Assembly: GCF_012027615.1 (NCBI RefSeq)
Contig: NZ_SNUT01000001.1
Span: forward strand, 496,001 to 560,000
Reading direction: 5' to 3'
Length of the DNA: 64,000 nucleotides
DNA from: Thermococcus sp. 21S7
GTDB lineage: Archaea > Methanobacteriota_B > Thermococci > Thermococcales > Thermococcaceae
The position numbers were made by a program, and so were the translations under genes. Positions 52,546 to 61,051 of the stretch are shown here, piece by piece. Position 1 is the stretch's first letter; every line of letters starts with the position of its first letter. The notes beneath the pieces were generated by a model. The model was given only the letters and a program-made list of their open reading frames with translations. It was not told the DNA's origin and did not search any database.

Positions 52546-53509
52546 CCGCCTCACCTCCGTAGAGATGGCAGGCCACGAAGTGCCCGGGGGAGCGCTCGAT
52601 GAGCTCAGGCTTTACCCTGCTGCAGACGTCCTTCGCGTAATCGCACCTCGGATGGAATCTGCATCCGCTCGGCGGGTTCAAAAGGCTCGGAACGCTGCCT
52701 CTGAGGGGTTTGAGGGGCTTCTTTGTCCTCGGATCCGGAACGACGGATAGCAGTCCCTGGGTGTACGGGTGAAGGGGGTTCTCAAAGAGTTCCTCCGTTG
52801 GGGCTATCTCCACTATGTTGCCCGCGTACATCACCCCAACGCGGTCGCAGACTTCGGCAACGACTCCCAGATCGTGGGTGATGAGGAGAACCGAGAAGCT
52901 GTACCTGTCCCTGAGGTCGAGTATCAGCCTGAGTATCTGCTTCTGAATCGTGACGTCCAGGGCGGTTGTGGGTTCATCCGCTATCAGAAGGGACGGGTTC
53001 GAGGAGAGGGCCATGGCTATCATTATCCTCTGCCTCATGCCGCCGCTGAGCTCGTGAGGGTACGAGTTGAGTATCCTCCCTGGGTCGGAGAGTCCAACGG
53101 ACTTTAGGAGGTTCCTGGCGTGTTCCAGAGCCTCCTCCTTGCTCAGGCCCTCATGGAGTGTTATTATGTCAACCATCTGATCCCCAATCTTGAAAAGGGG
53201 GTTCAGGGAGGTCATGGGGTCCTGGAATATTATTGAAATCTCCTTGCCCCGGAGCTTTCTCATCTCCTCCTCCGACTTCTCCAGCAGGTTCTCCCCCTTG
53301 AAGATGATTTCCCCGGAAATCTGGGCGTTCGACGGGAGCAGGCGGAGCACGCTCAGGGCGGTTACACTCTTCCCGCAGCCGGTTTCGCCGACGAGGCCGA
53401 ATATCTCGCCATCGTTTATCTCAAAGCTGACGCCGTTGAGAACCTTTGCAACGCCCCACATGGTTCTGAAGTTGATGTAGAGGTCGCGTATTTCGAGTAC
53501 CTTGCTCAT
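52532..53509 (-). CDS. dppD: Dipeptide/oligopeptide-type ABC transporter ATPase (DppD/OppD)
   Basis: The product is 325 residues with Walker [10 protein letters not shown], signature [19 protein letters not shown], Walker [13 protein letters not shown] and the C-terminal extension [20 protein letters not shown]. It partners DppF. Its start overlaps the dppC stop by four bases, typical of tightly coupled operon genes. Confidence 0.93.
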   Translation of the reverse strand: MSKVLEIRDLYINFRTMWGVAKVLNGVSFEINDGEIFGLVGETGCGKSVTALSVLRLLPSNAQISGEIIFKGENLLEKSEEEMRKLRGKEISIIFQDPMTSLNPLFKIGDQMVDIITLHEGLSKEEALEHARNLLKSVGLSDPGRILNSYPHELSGGMRQRIMIAMALSSNPSLLIADEPTTALDVTIQKQILRLILDLRDRYSFSVLLITHDLGVVAEVCDRVGVMYAGNIVEIAPTEELFENPLHPYTQGLLSVVPDPRTKKPLKPLRGSVPSLLNPPSGCRFHPRCDYAKDVCSRVKPELIERSPGHFVACHLYGGEADVEG

Positions 53510-54360
53510 AGCAACCTCCTCCTCAGCCTGGGGTCAATTACCTCCCTCACGGCGTCCCCGAGCAGGTTGAACGCCATGACTGTGATGAATATCGCCAGTC
53601 CCGGGAAGACGGGATACCACCAGTAGTTTAGGAAGTAATCCTTCCCCTCGCTGACCATCAAGCCCCAATCCGGTGTGGGCGGCTGGACGCCGAGTCCAAG
53701 AAAGCTCAGGGCCGCGGCCTCAAGGATGGCGGAGCCCATGTCCATGGTGGCCTGCACTATTATCGGAGACAGCGAGTTCGGAAGAACGTGGCGCAGCATA
53801 ATCTTCCAGTCAGAGATTCCCATCGCCTTCGAGGCCTCAACGTAGGGCCGCTCCTTCACGGAGATCGCCATTCCCCTGGCGAGTCTCGTGTACCACGGCC
53901 ACCAGCTTATGGCGAGGGCAACGATGGCATTCGTCATTCCCCTACCGAGGCTCGTTGCTATGAGCAGTGCCAGAAGCAGGGGCGGGAAGGCGAGGAAGAT
54001 GTCGGTTATCCTCATGATCACGAGGTCTGTCTTGCCGCTGAAGTAGCCGGCCATCAGGCCCAGGGGCACGCCTATGAGCAGTGCCAGCGCAACCACAGAG
54101 AAGCCCATCAGCAGGGACGTTCTCGCACCGTATATCACCCTGCTGAGGATGTCCCTTCCCATGTGGTCCGTTCCAAAGAGGTGCGTTCTGCTCGGCGGCT
54201 GCAGCCTCTCCTGCAGGTTGGGCTCCCCGAGGGCCTGGTCGGGGTACGGGGCGAGTACGGGGGCAAGAATCGCCATGAGTATCAAGCCGGCTATTATCGC
54301 CAGACCTATCAGGGAAAGTTTGTTCCTTAGAAGGATTTTAACTGTCTCTTCTTTCCTCAT
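53506..54360 (-). CDS. dppC: ABC transporter permease (DppC-type)
   Basis: The product is 284 residues with about six membrane helices. It contains RDILSRVIYGARTSLLMGFS and the EAA-type loop EASKAMGISDWKIMLRHVLPNS. Preceded by dppB after nine bases. The ATPases and permeases together form the peptide/nickel-type importer; substrate class is set by the binding protein. Confidence 0.92.
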   Translation of the reverse strand: MRKEETVKILLRNKLSLIGLAIIAGLILMAILAPVLAPYPDQALGEPNLQERLQPPSRTHLFGTDHMGRDILSRVIYGARTSLLMGFSVVALALLIGVPLGLMAGYFSGKTDLVIMRITDIFLAFPPLLLALLIATSLGRGMTNAIVALAISWWPWYTRLARGMAISVKERPYVEASKAMGISDWKIMLRHVLPNSLSPIIVQATMDMGSAILEAAALSFLGLGVQPPTPDWGLMVSEGKDYFLNYWWYPVFPGLAIFITVMAFNLLGDAVREVIDPRLRRRLL

Positions 54361-54369
54361 TTTCCTCCC

Positions 54370-55389
54370 TCACAGCCTTATCCTAGGGTCAAGTTTGACC
54401 TGAATGAGGTCAACTATCAGGTTGATGAACACGTAGGCCGTGGCGGTGATTATCGTGACACCGAGAACCGCTGGATAGTCCATGCTCAGGATTGCATAGG
54501 CCGCGTACCTGCCGAGACCCGGCCAGTTGAATATCAGCTCGACCAGGAAGGCCCCAACGAGGGTGTAGGCAAACGAGAGGCCCACTGTTATCAGCGCCGG
54601 GGCTATGGCGTTCTTCAGGGCGTACTTGAAGTATATCTTCCTGGAGGGAAGGCCGTATGCCCACGCGGTGCGGATGTAGTTCTCGTTCAGGACTTCTATC
54701 ATCATGGAGCGTACCTGCCTCGTTATCAGGCCTATCGGGTACATTGCCAGGGTCAAGGCGGGCAGTATCAGGTGTTTGAGCGCATCGACGAAGACTGGAA
54801 TGTTCCCGGTCAGCAGGGAGTCGAGGAGGTAGAACCCGGTTATCACGTGAAGTGGATGCTCCAGCATGACCACCGTGTCAACCCTGCCGGCCAGCGGGAG
54901 TATTCCAAGATGCTTGAAGAATATAAGCTGGAGCACGATTCCAAACCAGAAAGCGGGCAGCGAAACGCCGCTTATTGCGAAGACCCTGCCAAAATTGTCG
55001 ACCCATGAATCCTTTTTGACGGCTGAATAAACGCCCAGCGGAATGGCGATAACTATCGCTATGAACTCCGCAGCCAGTATGAGTTCAAAGGTGGCAGTAA
55101 AGGCGGATTTTAAATCCGTCGCAACGGGGTTGTGGGTTCTTATTGAGACCCCAAGGTCGCCGTGAAGGAGAGACCACAGGTAGTACGCAAACTGCTTGAC
55201 CACGGGGTCGTTGAGATGAAGCTGCTCCCTCGCCTTTTCAATGGCCTCCGGGGTTGGATGGGCACCGACCCACAGGGCCGCGGGATCAGACGGGATTACC
55301 CGCGATACAAAAAACACAACGGTTACGACACCAATAATGACAAACACTGCCAGCACAAGTCTGTATACGATGTACTCTCTGAACCTCAT
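54370..55389 (-). CDS. dppB: ABC transporter permease (DppB-type)
   Basis: The product is 339 residues with about six membrane helices. It contains RVIPSDPAALWVGAHPTPEA at the N-terminal outside loop and RSMMIEVLNENYIRTAWAYG in the EAA loop. It forms the channel with DppC. It begins 42 bases after the binding-protein gene. Confidence 0.92.
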   Translation of the reverse strand: MRFREYIVYRLVLAVFVIIGVVTVVFFVSRVIPSDPAALWVGAHPTPEAIEKAREQLHLNDPVVKQFAYYLWSLLHGDLGVSIRTHNPVATDLKSAFTATFELILAAEFIAIVIAIPLGVYSAVKKDSWVDNFGRVFAISGVSLPAFWFGIVLQLIFFKHLGILPLAGRVDTVVMLEHPLHVITGFYLLDSLLTGNIPVFVDALKHLILPALTLAMYPIGLITRQVRSMMIEVLNENYIRTAWAYGLPSRKIYFKYALKNAIAPALITVGLSFAYTLVGAFLVELIFNWPGLGRYAAYAILSMDYPAVLGVTIITATAYVFINLIVDLIQVKLDPRIRL

Positions 55390-55431
55390 AGCCCATCCCC
55401 TCGTCCACCGAATGGATAAAAGAAAAAGAAA

Positions 55432-57048
55432 TCACACCTTGTGCAGGTCATAGAAGAAAACCACCTGCGGGTAGCCAGGGTTGTCCTTGAAGCCGGTGAT
55501 GCTCTTGTGATAGACGTAAACGTCGTCCGGGTTGTAGAAGAATATCGCAGGAGCGTCTTCCATCAGTATCTCTTCGGCCTTCCTGTAGAGCTGGGCGGCC
55601 TTATCCTGGTTGATACCCTCCAGTGTGGCAGCCTCGTCAATGGCCTTGTCGAACTCGTCGTTGCAGTAGTAGCAGAGGTTAAAGTTGACCTCCGGCTCGC
55701 AGTGGAACATGTTGAACAGGAAGTCGTATGGCGTCGGGTATGTCGGCCACCAGTACATCATGAGGATATCCTGGGCCTTGGAGGGGTCGCTCTTTGCGAG
55801 GGCCCACTGCTGCTCCCAGTTCATGGGTCTTATCTCAACGTCAACCCCGAGCTTCTTCCATTCGGCCTTTATTATCTCGGCAACCTTCGCCTCCGCCTGG
55901 TCGCCCTGGGTGTACGTCAGCACGAGCTTGAACCCGCCGTCGGGGTACCCCGCCTGGGCCAGCAGCTGCTTCGCCTTGTCGATGTCGTAGGTGTAGGTGT
56001 CCATGTCCTCAAAGTGGCCCAGCATGCCCTTGGGAATCGGGCCTTTGGCGACCTCGCCGTAGCCGTGGAGGACGTAGTCAACTATGTCCTTATAAGGGAC
56101 GGCGTAGCTGAGAGCCTGCCTTACAAGTTTGTTGTTCAGAGGCTCCTTCTTGGTGTTGAAGAAGGCGTAGAGTTCCTGATACGATGCAGTCTGGTCAACC
56201 TTGACGCTCGGGTTCTCCTGGAGCTTCGGAAGGTCATCGAGCGGCAGGTCCCTCGTTATCTGGATTTCCCCGCTCGTCACCATCTGCTCCCTCAGGGAGG
56301 CATCCGGAACTATCTTTATCACCGCGATATCGAACTGGTCACCGCTCCAGCCACTCCAGTAGTCGTCGAACTTCTTGAGGACTATCTCGGTCTTTGGATC
56401 GTACTTGTCCTTCACCATAATGTACGGGCCGGTTCCGGCGTCCTGGCCCTGGTTGAGCCAGTCGGCTATCGCGTTATCGTCCCCGATGGTCGAGAGGTAC
56501 TTGCTGTCCATTATGTAGGCACCGTAGGCCGAGGAGGCTGTCAATGGAAGGTTGGCCGGATACTTCAGGTAGAACTTTATGGTGTAGTCATCCACAACTT
56601 CCATCTTGTCAATGGGGTCCCATATGAACGCGGGCCCCAGGCCCATTCTGAGGGTTCGCTCAATGGACCATTTAACGTCCTCCGCGGTCATCGTGTTGCC
56701 GGTGTGGAATTTAACCCCCTTCCTCAGGTGGAAGGTCCAGACGGTTCCGTTCTCGTTGCTCTCCCACGAAGTCGCGAGCCACGGCTCCAGCCCGTTGGGG
56801 GTGTACTTAACGAGACACTCGTAAACGTTCGCAAGAACCACTATAGAATTGGAAAACTCCGTACTCGGGTCGAGGGTTATCATCTCACTCCCGTATCCGT
56901 AGATTACGACGTTTGTTGTCTTCTCCGGCGTGGAGGTCTCACCGGAAGCGGTGCTCGTAGGAGTGCTCTCCTGCCCGCTCAGGCATCCACTGGCCACCAC
57001 ACCCATAACGGTGATGACCAGCATAAACAGGGCAAGTTCCTTTTTCAC
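55432..57048 (-). CDS. Peptide-type ABC transporter substrate-binding protein
   Basis: The product is 538 residues. A signal with lipobox-like VVASGCLSGQES (Cys at residue 22) and a Ser/Thr-rich linker precede a family-5 solute-binding fold (SEMITLDPSTEFSNSIVVLA, LRKGVKFHTGNTMTAEDVKW, FNTKKEPLNNKLVRQALSYA). Family 5 proteins bind peptides, nickel, sugars or opines. The start is GTG 57048 with GGGGTGG upstream. It is the first gene of the operon; in Thermococcales such proteins bind oligopeptides or sugars. The specific ligand here is unknown. Confidence 0.92.
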   Translation of the reverse strand: MKKELALFMLVITVMGVVASGCLSGQESTPTSTASGETSTPEKTTNVVIYGYGSEMITLDPSTEFSNSIVVLANVYECLVKYTPNGLEPWLATSWESNENGTVWTFHLRKGVKFHTGNTMTAEDVKWSIERTLRMGLGPAFIWDPIDKMEVVDDYTIKFYLKYPANLPLTASSAYGAYIMDSKYLSTIGDDNAIADWLNQGQDAGTGPYIMVKDKYDPKTEIVLKKFDDYWSGWSGDQFDIAVIKIVPDASLREQMVTSGEIQITRDLPLDDLPKLQENPSVKVDQTASYQELYAFFNTKKEPLNNKLVRQALSYAVPYKDIVDYVLHGYGEVAKGPIPKGMLGHFEDMDTYTYDIDKAKQLLAQAGYPDGGFKLVLTYTQGDQAEAKVAEIIKAEWKKLGVDVEIRPMNWEQQWALAKSDPSKAQDILMMYWWPTYPTPYDFLFNMFHCEPEVNFNLCYYCNDEFDKAIDEAATLEGINQDKAAQLYRKAEEILMEDAPAIFFYNPDDVYVYHKSITGFKDNPGYPQVVFFYDLHKV

Positions 57049-57097
57049 AATACCACCCCTGGATTATGTTAATGATTTTATCACATTAGTTTTAGTG

Positions 57098-57112
57098 TTT
57101 TTATATTATTTA
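57098..57112 (-). promoter_or_regulatory. Promoter of the transporter-enzyme operon
   Basis: AAATAATATAAAAAC on the minus strand gives a strong TATA box and a predicted start near 57080, about 30 bases before GTG 57048. The surrounding 57060-57240 is far more AT-rich than the genome average, with palindromes such as GTTAA-CAATA-TTAAC (57167-57181) and TAACGTTA (57187-57194) and the direct repeat ATTTTATCA at 57075 and 57198. These could bind a regulator. Confidence 0.5.
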
Positions 57113-57295
57113 ACTGTACCTGTTCAAAATCTTCACACTGTTATGACCAATTTTGTCAACCATGCAGTTAACAATATTAACGGACATTAACGTTATAATT
57201 TTATCATCAGTGTTTTGAGATGTTCTTCAGCGAACTCACGAGGTTTGCACAAAAGGATTATATGCTAAAGAGGGGATTTCTGAGTGGTGATCGCC

Positions 57296-58492
57296 ATGGT
57301 CAAAAGGGTGCACCTCTTCGACTGGCATAGGGAACACGCCAAGAAGGTTGAAGAATTCGCGGGCTGGGAGATGCCAATCTGGTACTCCAGCATAAAGGAG
57401 GAACACCTCGCCGTTAGGAACGCGGTCGGCATTTTCGACACATCCCACATGGGCGAGATACTCTTCCGCGGAAAGGACGCCCTCAAGTTCCTCCAGTACG
57501 TCACGACCAACGACGTGAGCAAGCCTCCAGCAATAAGCGGAACCTACACGCTCGTCCTCAACGAGAGGGGGGCTATTAAAGACGAGACGCTGATATTCAA
57601 CATGGGGAACGACGAGTACCTGATGATATGCGACAGCGACGCCTTCGAGAAGCTCTACGCCTGGTTCACCTACCTCAAGGGCACGGTTGAGCAGTTCTCC
57701 AAGCTCGACCTTGAGATTGAGCTGAAGACCTACGATATAGCCATGTTCGCCGTCCAGGGGCCGAAGGCGAGAGACCTCGCCAAAGACCTCTTTGGCATAG
57801 ACATCAACGAGATGTGGTGGTTCCAGGCCAGGTGGGTCGAACTCGACGGGATAAAGATGCTCCTCTCAAGGAGCGGCTACACCGGCGAGAACGGCTTCGA
57901 GGTCTACATCGAGGACGCGAACCCCTACCACCCGGACGAGAGCAAGCGCGGAAAGCCGGAGAAGGCCCTGCATGTATGGGAGAGAATCCTTGAGGCGGGC
58001 GAGAAGTACGGCATAAGGCCGGCCGGACTCGGCGCTCGCGACACTCTCAGGCTTGAAGCCGGCTACACGCTCTACGGCAACGAGACGAAAGAGTTACAGC
58101 TCCTCAGCACGGACATCGACGAGGTTACCCCGCTCCAGGCCAACCTCGACTTCGCGATATTCTGGGACAAGGAGTTCATCGGCAAGGACGCCCTCCTCAA
58201 GCAGAGGGAGCGCGGTTTGGGAAGGAAGCTCGTCCACTTCAAGATGACCGACAGGGGAATCCCGAGGGAGGGCTACAAGGTCTACGCGGACGGAGAGGTC
58301 ATCGGCGAGGTAACGAGCGGAACCAGCTCCCCGCTCCTCGGAATCGGCATCGGAATAGCCTTCGTGAAGGAGGAGTACGCCAAGCCGGGCCTCGAAATCG
58401 AGGTGGAAATCAGGGGCAAGCCCAAGAAGGCCGTAACCGTCGCCCCGCCGTTCTACGACCCCAAGAAGTACGGCCTGTTTAGGGAGGAGTGA
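57296..58492 (+). CDS. gcvT: Aminomethyltransferase (glycine cleavage T protein)
   Basis: The product is 398 residues. It begins [20 protein letters not shown] and contains [55 protein letters not shown] and [18 protein letters not shown]. The T protein transfers the methylene group to tetrahydrofolate. ATG 57296 has GGTGAT upstream and GGATTATATGC as a TATA box. The other glycine-cleavage genes are not in this window. Confidence 0.93.
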   Translation: MVKRVHLFDWHREHAKKVEEFAGWEMPIWYSSIKEEHLAVRNAVGIFDTSHMGEILFRGKDALKFLQYVTTNDVSKPPAISGTYTLVLNERGAIKDETLIFNMGNDEYLMICDSDAFEKLYAWFTYLKGTVEQFSKLDLEIELKTYDIAMFAVQGPKARDLAKDLFGIDINEMWWFQARWVELDGIKMLLSRSGYTGENGFEVYIEDANPYHPDESKRGKPEKALHVWERILEAGEKYGIRPAGLGARDTLRLEAGYTLYGNETKELQLLSTDIDEVTPLQANLDFAIFWDKEFIGKDALLKQRERGLGRKLVHFKMTDRGIPREGYKVYADGEVIGEVTSGTSSPLLGIGIGIAFVKEEYAKPGLEIEVEIRGKPKKAVTVAPPFYDPKKYGLFREE

Positions 58493-58507
58493 TTCTTTTT
58501 CTTTTCT
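58493..58507 (+). terminator. T-rich terminator after gcvT
   Basis: The run TTCTTTTTCTTTTC follows the gcvT stop directly, a typical archaeal terminator and just upstream of the next gene's promoter. Confidence 0.5.
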
Positions 58508-58520
58508 CCAAAAACCTTTT

Positions 58521-58559
58521 AGGTAATGGGGGCGTTACCTGGTAACGGGGGCATTACCT
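58521..58559. repeat. Two tandem palindromes abutting an ATPase start codon (candidate operator)
   Basis: AGGTAATGGGGGCGTTACCT (58521-58540) and GGTAACGGGGGCATTACCT (58541-58559) are direct repeats of period 19, each also a palindrome GGTAA-N8-TTACC. The second ends at the base before the ATG at 58560. CCTTTTAG at about 58514 could be the TATA box, so transcription would start inside the array. It resembles the array of the other ATPase at 21665 in half-site (TTACC/GGTAA) and 8-base spacer. Confidence 0.7.
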
Positions 58560-59636
58560 ATGCTGTTCGATCCGAGACCGAAGAAAAGAAGGGAGGAGCT
58601 TTTTGACCGAGAAAAGGAAATAGAGCAGCTTATCGATACCAAAGAGCCATTAACACTTCTTCTCGGCATACGCAGGGTCGGGAAGAGCTCCCTGCTCCGG
58701 GTAACGCTGAACGAGCTCGAAAACGGCGTTTATATAGATGCACGGAAGATGTACTTTGACTCAGGGGGATGGATAACCTCCGAATCGCTCATCAGAGAGT
58801 TTGAAAGCGCTCTGAATGCCCTCCGGGGAACCGTTCGAGGAAAGGTTTTTGAAACCCTTGGACACGTTAGGGGCGTTTCTATTTCAGGAGTCAGGATTGA
58901 GCTGACCCGGGAGGTTCGTGTATCCACGGTTCTGGAGGCTTTGAATGACGTTGGCGCGGTCATTGGTATTGATGAGGCCCAGTACCTAAGGTTTTACGGG
59001 TCAAGGGGCGGAAAGGAGTTCCTGGCGCTCTTAGCTTACTCCTACGACAACCTTGATAATCTGCGGTTCATACTGAGCGGTTCCGAGGTCGGACTCCTCC
59101 ACGACTTTCTTGGGATAGACAACTACGAAAGCCCCCTCTACGGCAGGTCCCACAGGGAAGTGGTTCTCAAACCGTTCTCAAAGGAGCTTTCCATGGAGTT
59201 CCTCAGAAGAGGATTCTCGGAGATCGGAATGGAAGTTCCCAGCGAGGTCATTGAAGGGGCCGTTGGTTTTCTCGATGGTGTGCCCGGATGGCTCGTGGAG
59301 TTTGGGAGAAAATACGCCGAAACCCAGGACCTCAAGGGCTCACTGGAGTACGTGTTCCAGCGGGCCAAAGGGTTTCTCAACGGAGAACTGAAAGAGCTCG
59401 AAAGGAGGAGCCCCCGCTACGTGCTGATCCTTGAGGCCATCGCTAGGGGACACAACCGGTGGGAGCTCATAAGGGACTACATGGCTTCCAGGGGACACAA
59501 CGTCCCAAAATCCCGCCTCGCGAAGTTGATTAAGAACCTCGAAAAGATGAGCTGGATTGAGGCGGACTTCAGCTCGGACAGGAAGAGGTACAGGATAATC
59601 GACCCAGTAATCGAGCGCGTTCTGATGGAGCGATAG
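58560..59636 (+). CDS. Archaeal AAA ATPase with winged-helix C-terminus
   Basis: The product is 358 residues. It carries Walker A (LLGIRRVGKSSLLR), Walker B (AVIGIDEAQYLRF) and sensor FILSGSEVGLL, followed by a helical domain and winged-helix-like end (NVPKSRLAKLIKNLEKMSWI). It belongs to the archaeal ATPase family (PF01637 type) common and variable among Thermococcales; function unknown. ATG follows directly on the palindromic array, and no separate ribosome binding site is apparent, so a leaderless mRNA is possible. Confidence 0.85.
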   Translation: MLFDPRPKKRREELFDREKEIEQLIDTKEPLTLLLGIRRVGKSSLLRVTLNELENGVYIDARKMYFDSGGWITSESLIREFESALNALRGTVRGKVFETLGHVRGVSISGVRIELTREVRVSTVLEALNDVGAVIGIDEAQYLRFYGSRGGKEFLALLAYSYDNLDNLRFILSGSEVGLLHDFLGIDNYESPLYGRSHREVVLKPFSKELSMEFLRRGFSEIGMEVPSEVIEGAVGFLDGVPGWLVEFGRKYAETQDLKGSLEYVFQRAKGFLNGELKELERRSPRYVLILEAIARGHNRWELIRDYMASRGHNVPKSRLAKLIKNLEKMSWIEADFSSDRKRYRIIDPVIERVLMER

Positions 59637-59667
59637 CCTTTTATCTCAATTCGGCTTTTTTAACCTC

Positions 59668-60507
59668 ATGTCCCGCAAGCACGCTATCGGTGCAGTTCTC
59701 CTGTGGTCAACCGTTGCGAGCGCCTTCAAGCTCTCCCTGCGCTACATGAGTCCGCTCCAGCTCCTGGTCTATGCGTCCCTGACCTCGCTCATCCTCTTTG
59801 GAATTCTGTACGCGAGGGAATTCGCCCCCAGAAGGGAGAACCTCCGGTCGGCCTACCTCGGCCTGATAAACCCTCTCCTCTACTACATCGTGCTATTCTC
59901 GGCCTACGACCGCCTGCCCGCCCAGGAGGCGCAGGCGCTCAACTACACCTGGCCGCTGATGCTCGTCCTCCTCTCGATTCCCCTCCTGGGAAAGAGGCCC
60001 GGAGCGAGAACCGTATTCGGCCTGCTCTTCGGCTTCTTCGGAGCCATCATCGTTGCGACGAAGGGGAACGTTACCGGCCTGAACTTTACCGATCCCATCG
60101 GCGTTGCCCTCGGCCTGGGAAGCGCGGTTATCTGGGCGAGCTACTGGCTGCTGAACCTGCGCGATGAGAGACCCCTCGCCGAAAAGATGTTCTGGAACTT
60201 CCTCTTCGGCTTCGCCTATATCTCCGTGGCCGCAGCTGCGACGGGTGAGCTCGCCGTTCCCCCCGCGGAAGGCCTCGTCGGAGCGGTCTACGTCGGCCTC
60301 TTCGAGATGGGGGTTACTTTCCTCCTCTGGTACCGTGCGGTTGAAGGGGACATGGCATTTGCATCCAACCTGGCCTACCTGGTGCCGTTCCTCAGCCTGT
60401 TCTTCATATCGGTAGTCGTTGGGGAGAGCATCGCCCCCGCAACCGTCCTGGGGCTGGCGATGATAGTGGTAGGCATAATCCTCGGAAAGGGAGGGCAAAA
60501 CTTATAA
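59668..60507 (+). CDS. EamA-family (DMT) transporter
   Basis: The product is 279 residues with ten predicted membrane helices in two EamA repeats (AIGAVLLWSTVASAFKLSLR ... AQEAQALNYTWPLMLVLLSI and, later, DPIGVALGLGSAVIWASYWL). The family exports or imports small metabolites or amino acids; the substrate is not known. TATA-like GCTTTTTTAACC lies about 15 to 25 bases upstream of the ATG; the mRNA would be nearly leaderless. Confidence 0.88.
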   Translation: MSRKHAIGAVLLWSTVASAFKLSLRYMSPLQLLVYASLTSLILFGILYAREFAPRRENLRSAYLGLINPLLYYIVLFSAYDRLPAQEAQALNYTWPLMLVLLSIPLLGKRPGARTVFGLLFGFFGAIIVATKGNVTGLNFTDPIGVALGLGSAVIWASYWLLNLRDERPLAEKMFWNFLFGFAYISVAAAATGELAVPPAEGLVGAVYVGLFEMGVTFLLWYRAVEGDMAFASNLAYLVPFLSLFFISVVVGESIAPATVLGLAMIVVGIILGKGGQNL

Positions 60508-60534
60508 ACTCAGCCCGGGTAGGTTAAGCCGGAT

Positions 60535-60675
60535 GGGGGCGTGGTGTAGCCTGGTCCATCATCGCGGGCTCCAGAGGTATGAGGACTTGCGGGTTTGCTG
60601 ATTTGGGGATGAGCCTTTGGAGCTCTGACCCGGAGAAACCCGCGGACCGGGGTTCAAATCCCCGCGCCCCCACCA
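60535..60675 (+). tRNA. tRNA-Trp (anticodon CCA) with box C/D intron
   Basis: Exons join to a complete cloverleaf: acceptor GGGGGCG/CGCCCCC, discriminator A, encoded CCA (60673-60675), and anticodon stem GCGGG/CCCGC with loop CTCCAGA (anticodon CCA at 60571-60573). An intron of about 63 nt lies at 60575-60637 after position 37. The bulge-helix-bulge is visible: CTCC (60569-60572) pairs with GGAG (60632-60635), flanked by bulges AGA and AAA. A TATA box AACTTATAAACTC lies just upstream of the gene. Confidence 0.97.
60575..60637 (+). ncRNA. tRNA-Trp intron with box C/D guide
   Basis: The intron carries a box C-like ATGAGGA at 60579-60585, D' CTGA at 60598-60601, C' ATGAG region at 60609-60613 and D CTGA at 60625-60628. 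The guide before D (60614-60623) pairs with 60568-60577, placing C34 opposite the fifth base (G620). The guide before D' (60589-60596) pairs with 60636-60643, placing C39 opposite the fifth base (G593). So it should direct 2'-O-methylation of C34 and C39 of its own tRNA, as known for archaeal tRNA-Trp introns (Cm34 and Um39 in Haloferax). Confidence 0.85.
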
Positions 60676-60679
60676 CAGC

Positions 60680-60701
60680 AAACTTTTCTGGCGAAAAGTT
60701 T
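60680..60701 (+). terminator. Hairpin downstream of tRNA-Trp
   Basis: AAACTTTT-CTGGCG-AAAAGTTT is a perfect 8-base-pair hairpin starting four bases after the tRNA CCA. It can serve as the tRNA terminator and shares its right arm with the terminal repeat of the element that follows. Confidence 0.5.
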
Positions 60702-61051
60702 CATCAAAGTTGATAGCTCCTTTTTGACGGGGTAGCTTCCTGCGCGACGTCGGGCTCTACTTGACGTGAGGGACGAGAGTCCAGTAGAGTTTGACCAAAG
60801 TTCGTGATTCCTTTATGAGTGGCGTTTTTAGGGTGTTGCCTTATCCATGTGGGGGTTTAAAGACTGGAATTCCCTTTTATTGGGCTGTTATTTGGGATTT
60901 GCATTTTTCCGCGCTCCGAAGGAGCGCTTTTGAAGTCAAAGTTGCGTTTTTGGACTTTTGGAGTGTGAATTCCCAATTAAACGGTCTTTTGAAGATGCAA
61001 CCTTTCCCAAAATCGCAGTTGAAGAGGAATCACGAACTTTGATGAAACTTT
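60695..61051. mobile_element. Inverted-repeat element, possibly a small mobile element, interrupted on the left
   Basis: The right end AGGAATCACGAACTTTG (61025-61041) is the reverse complement of 60796-60812, and AACTTTGATGAAACTTT (61035-61051) is that of 60695-60711. Together they give a 27-base terminal repeat. On the left it is split by about 84 bases (60712-60795) bounded by CAAAGTT at 60705-60711 and 60796-60802. The inside is AT-rich with a hairpin GCGCTCC-GAA-GGAGCGC (60911-60927). A small frame of 83 codons at 60791-61042 lies wholly inside and is not convincing as a gene. No transposase is present, so it could only be non-autonomous. Confidence 0.5.
60712..60795. repeat. 84-base insert inside the left terminal repeat
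   Basis: This segment separates the two halves of the left terminal repeat and is flanked by 7-base direct copies of CAAAGTT. It can fold as CTCTACT ... AGTAGAG around a smaller hairpin GGAC-GAGA-GTCC with a GNRA-type loop. It may be an insertion with target duplication or a transcribed RNA; the sequence cannot decide. Confidence 0.4.

Noticed and set aside
55441-57072. 543-codon plus-strand frame opposite the binding-protein gene
   Set aside because: Antisense shadow; the minus strand encodes a complete family-5 solute-binding protein with signal and lipobox.
60535-60675. Integrated element using the tRNA-Trp 3' end as attachment site
   Set aside because: No second copy of the tRNA 3' end and no integrase gene are visible within the window.
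60791-61042. 83-codon frame inside the inverted-repeat element
   Set aside because: It lies wholly within the repeat element, has no clear ribosome binding site and an atypical composition; its ends are made of the terminal repeats.
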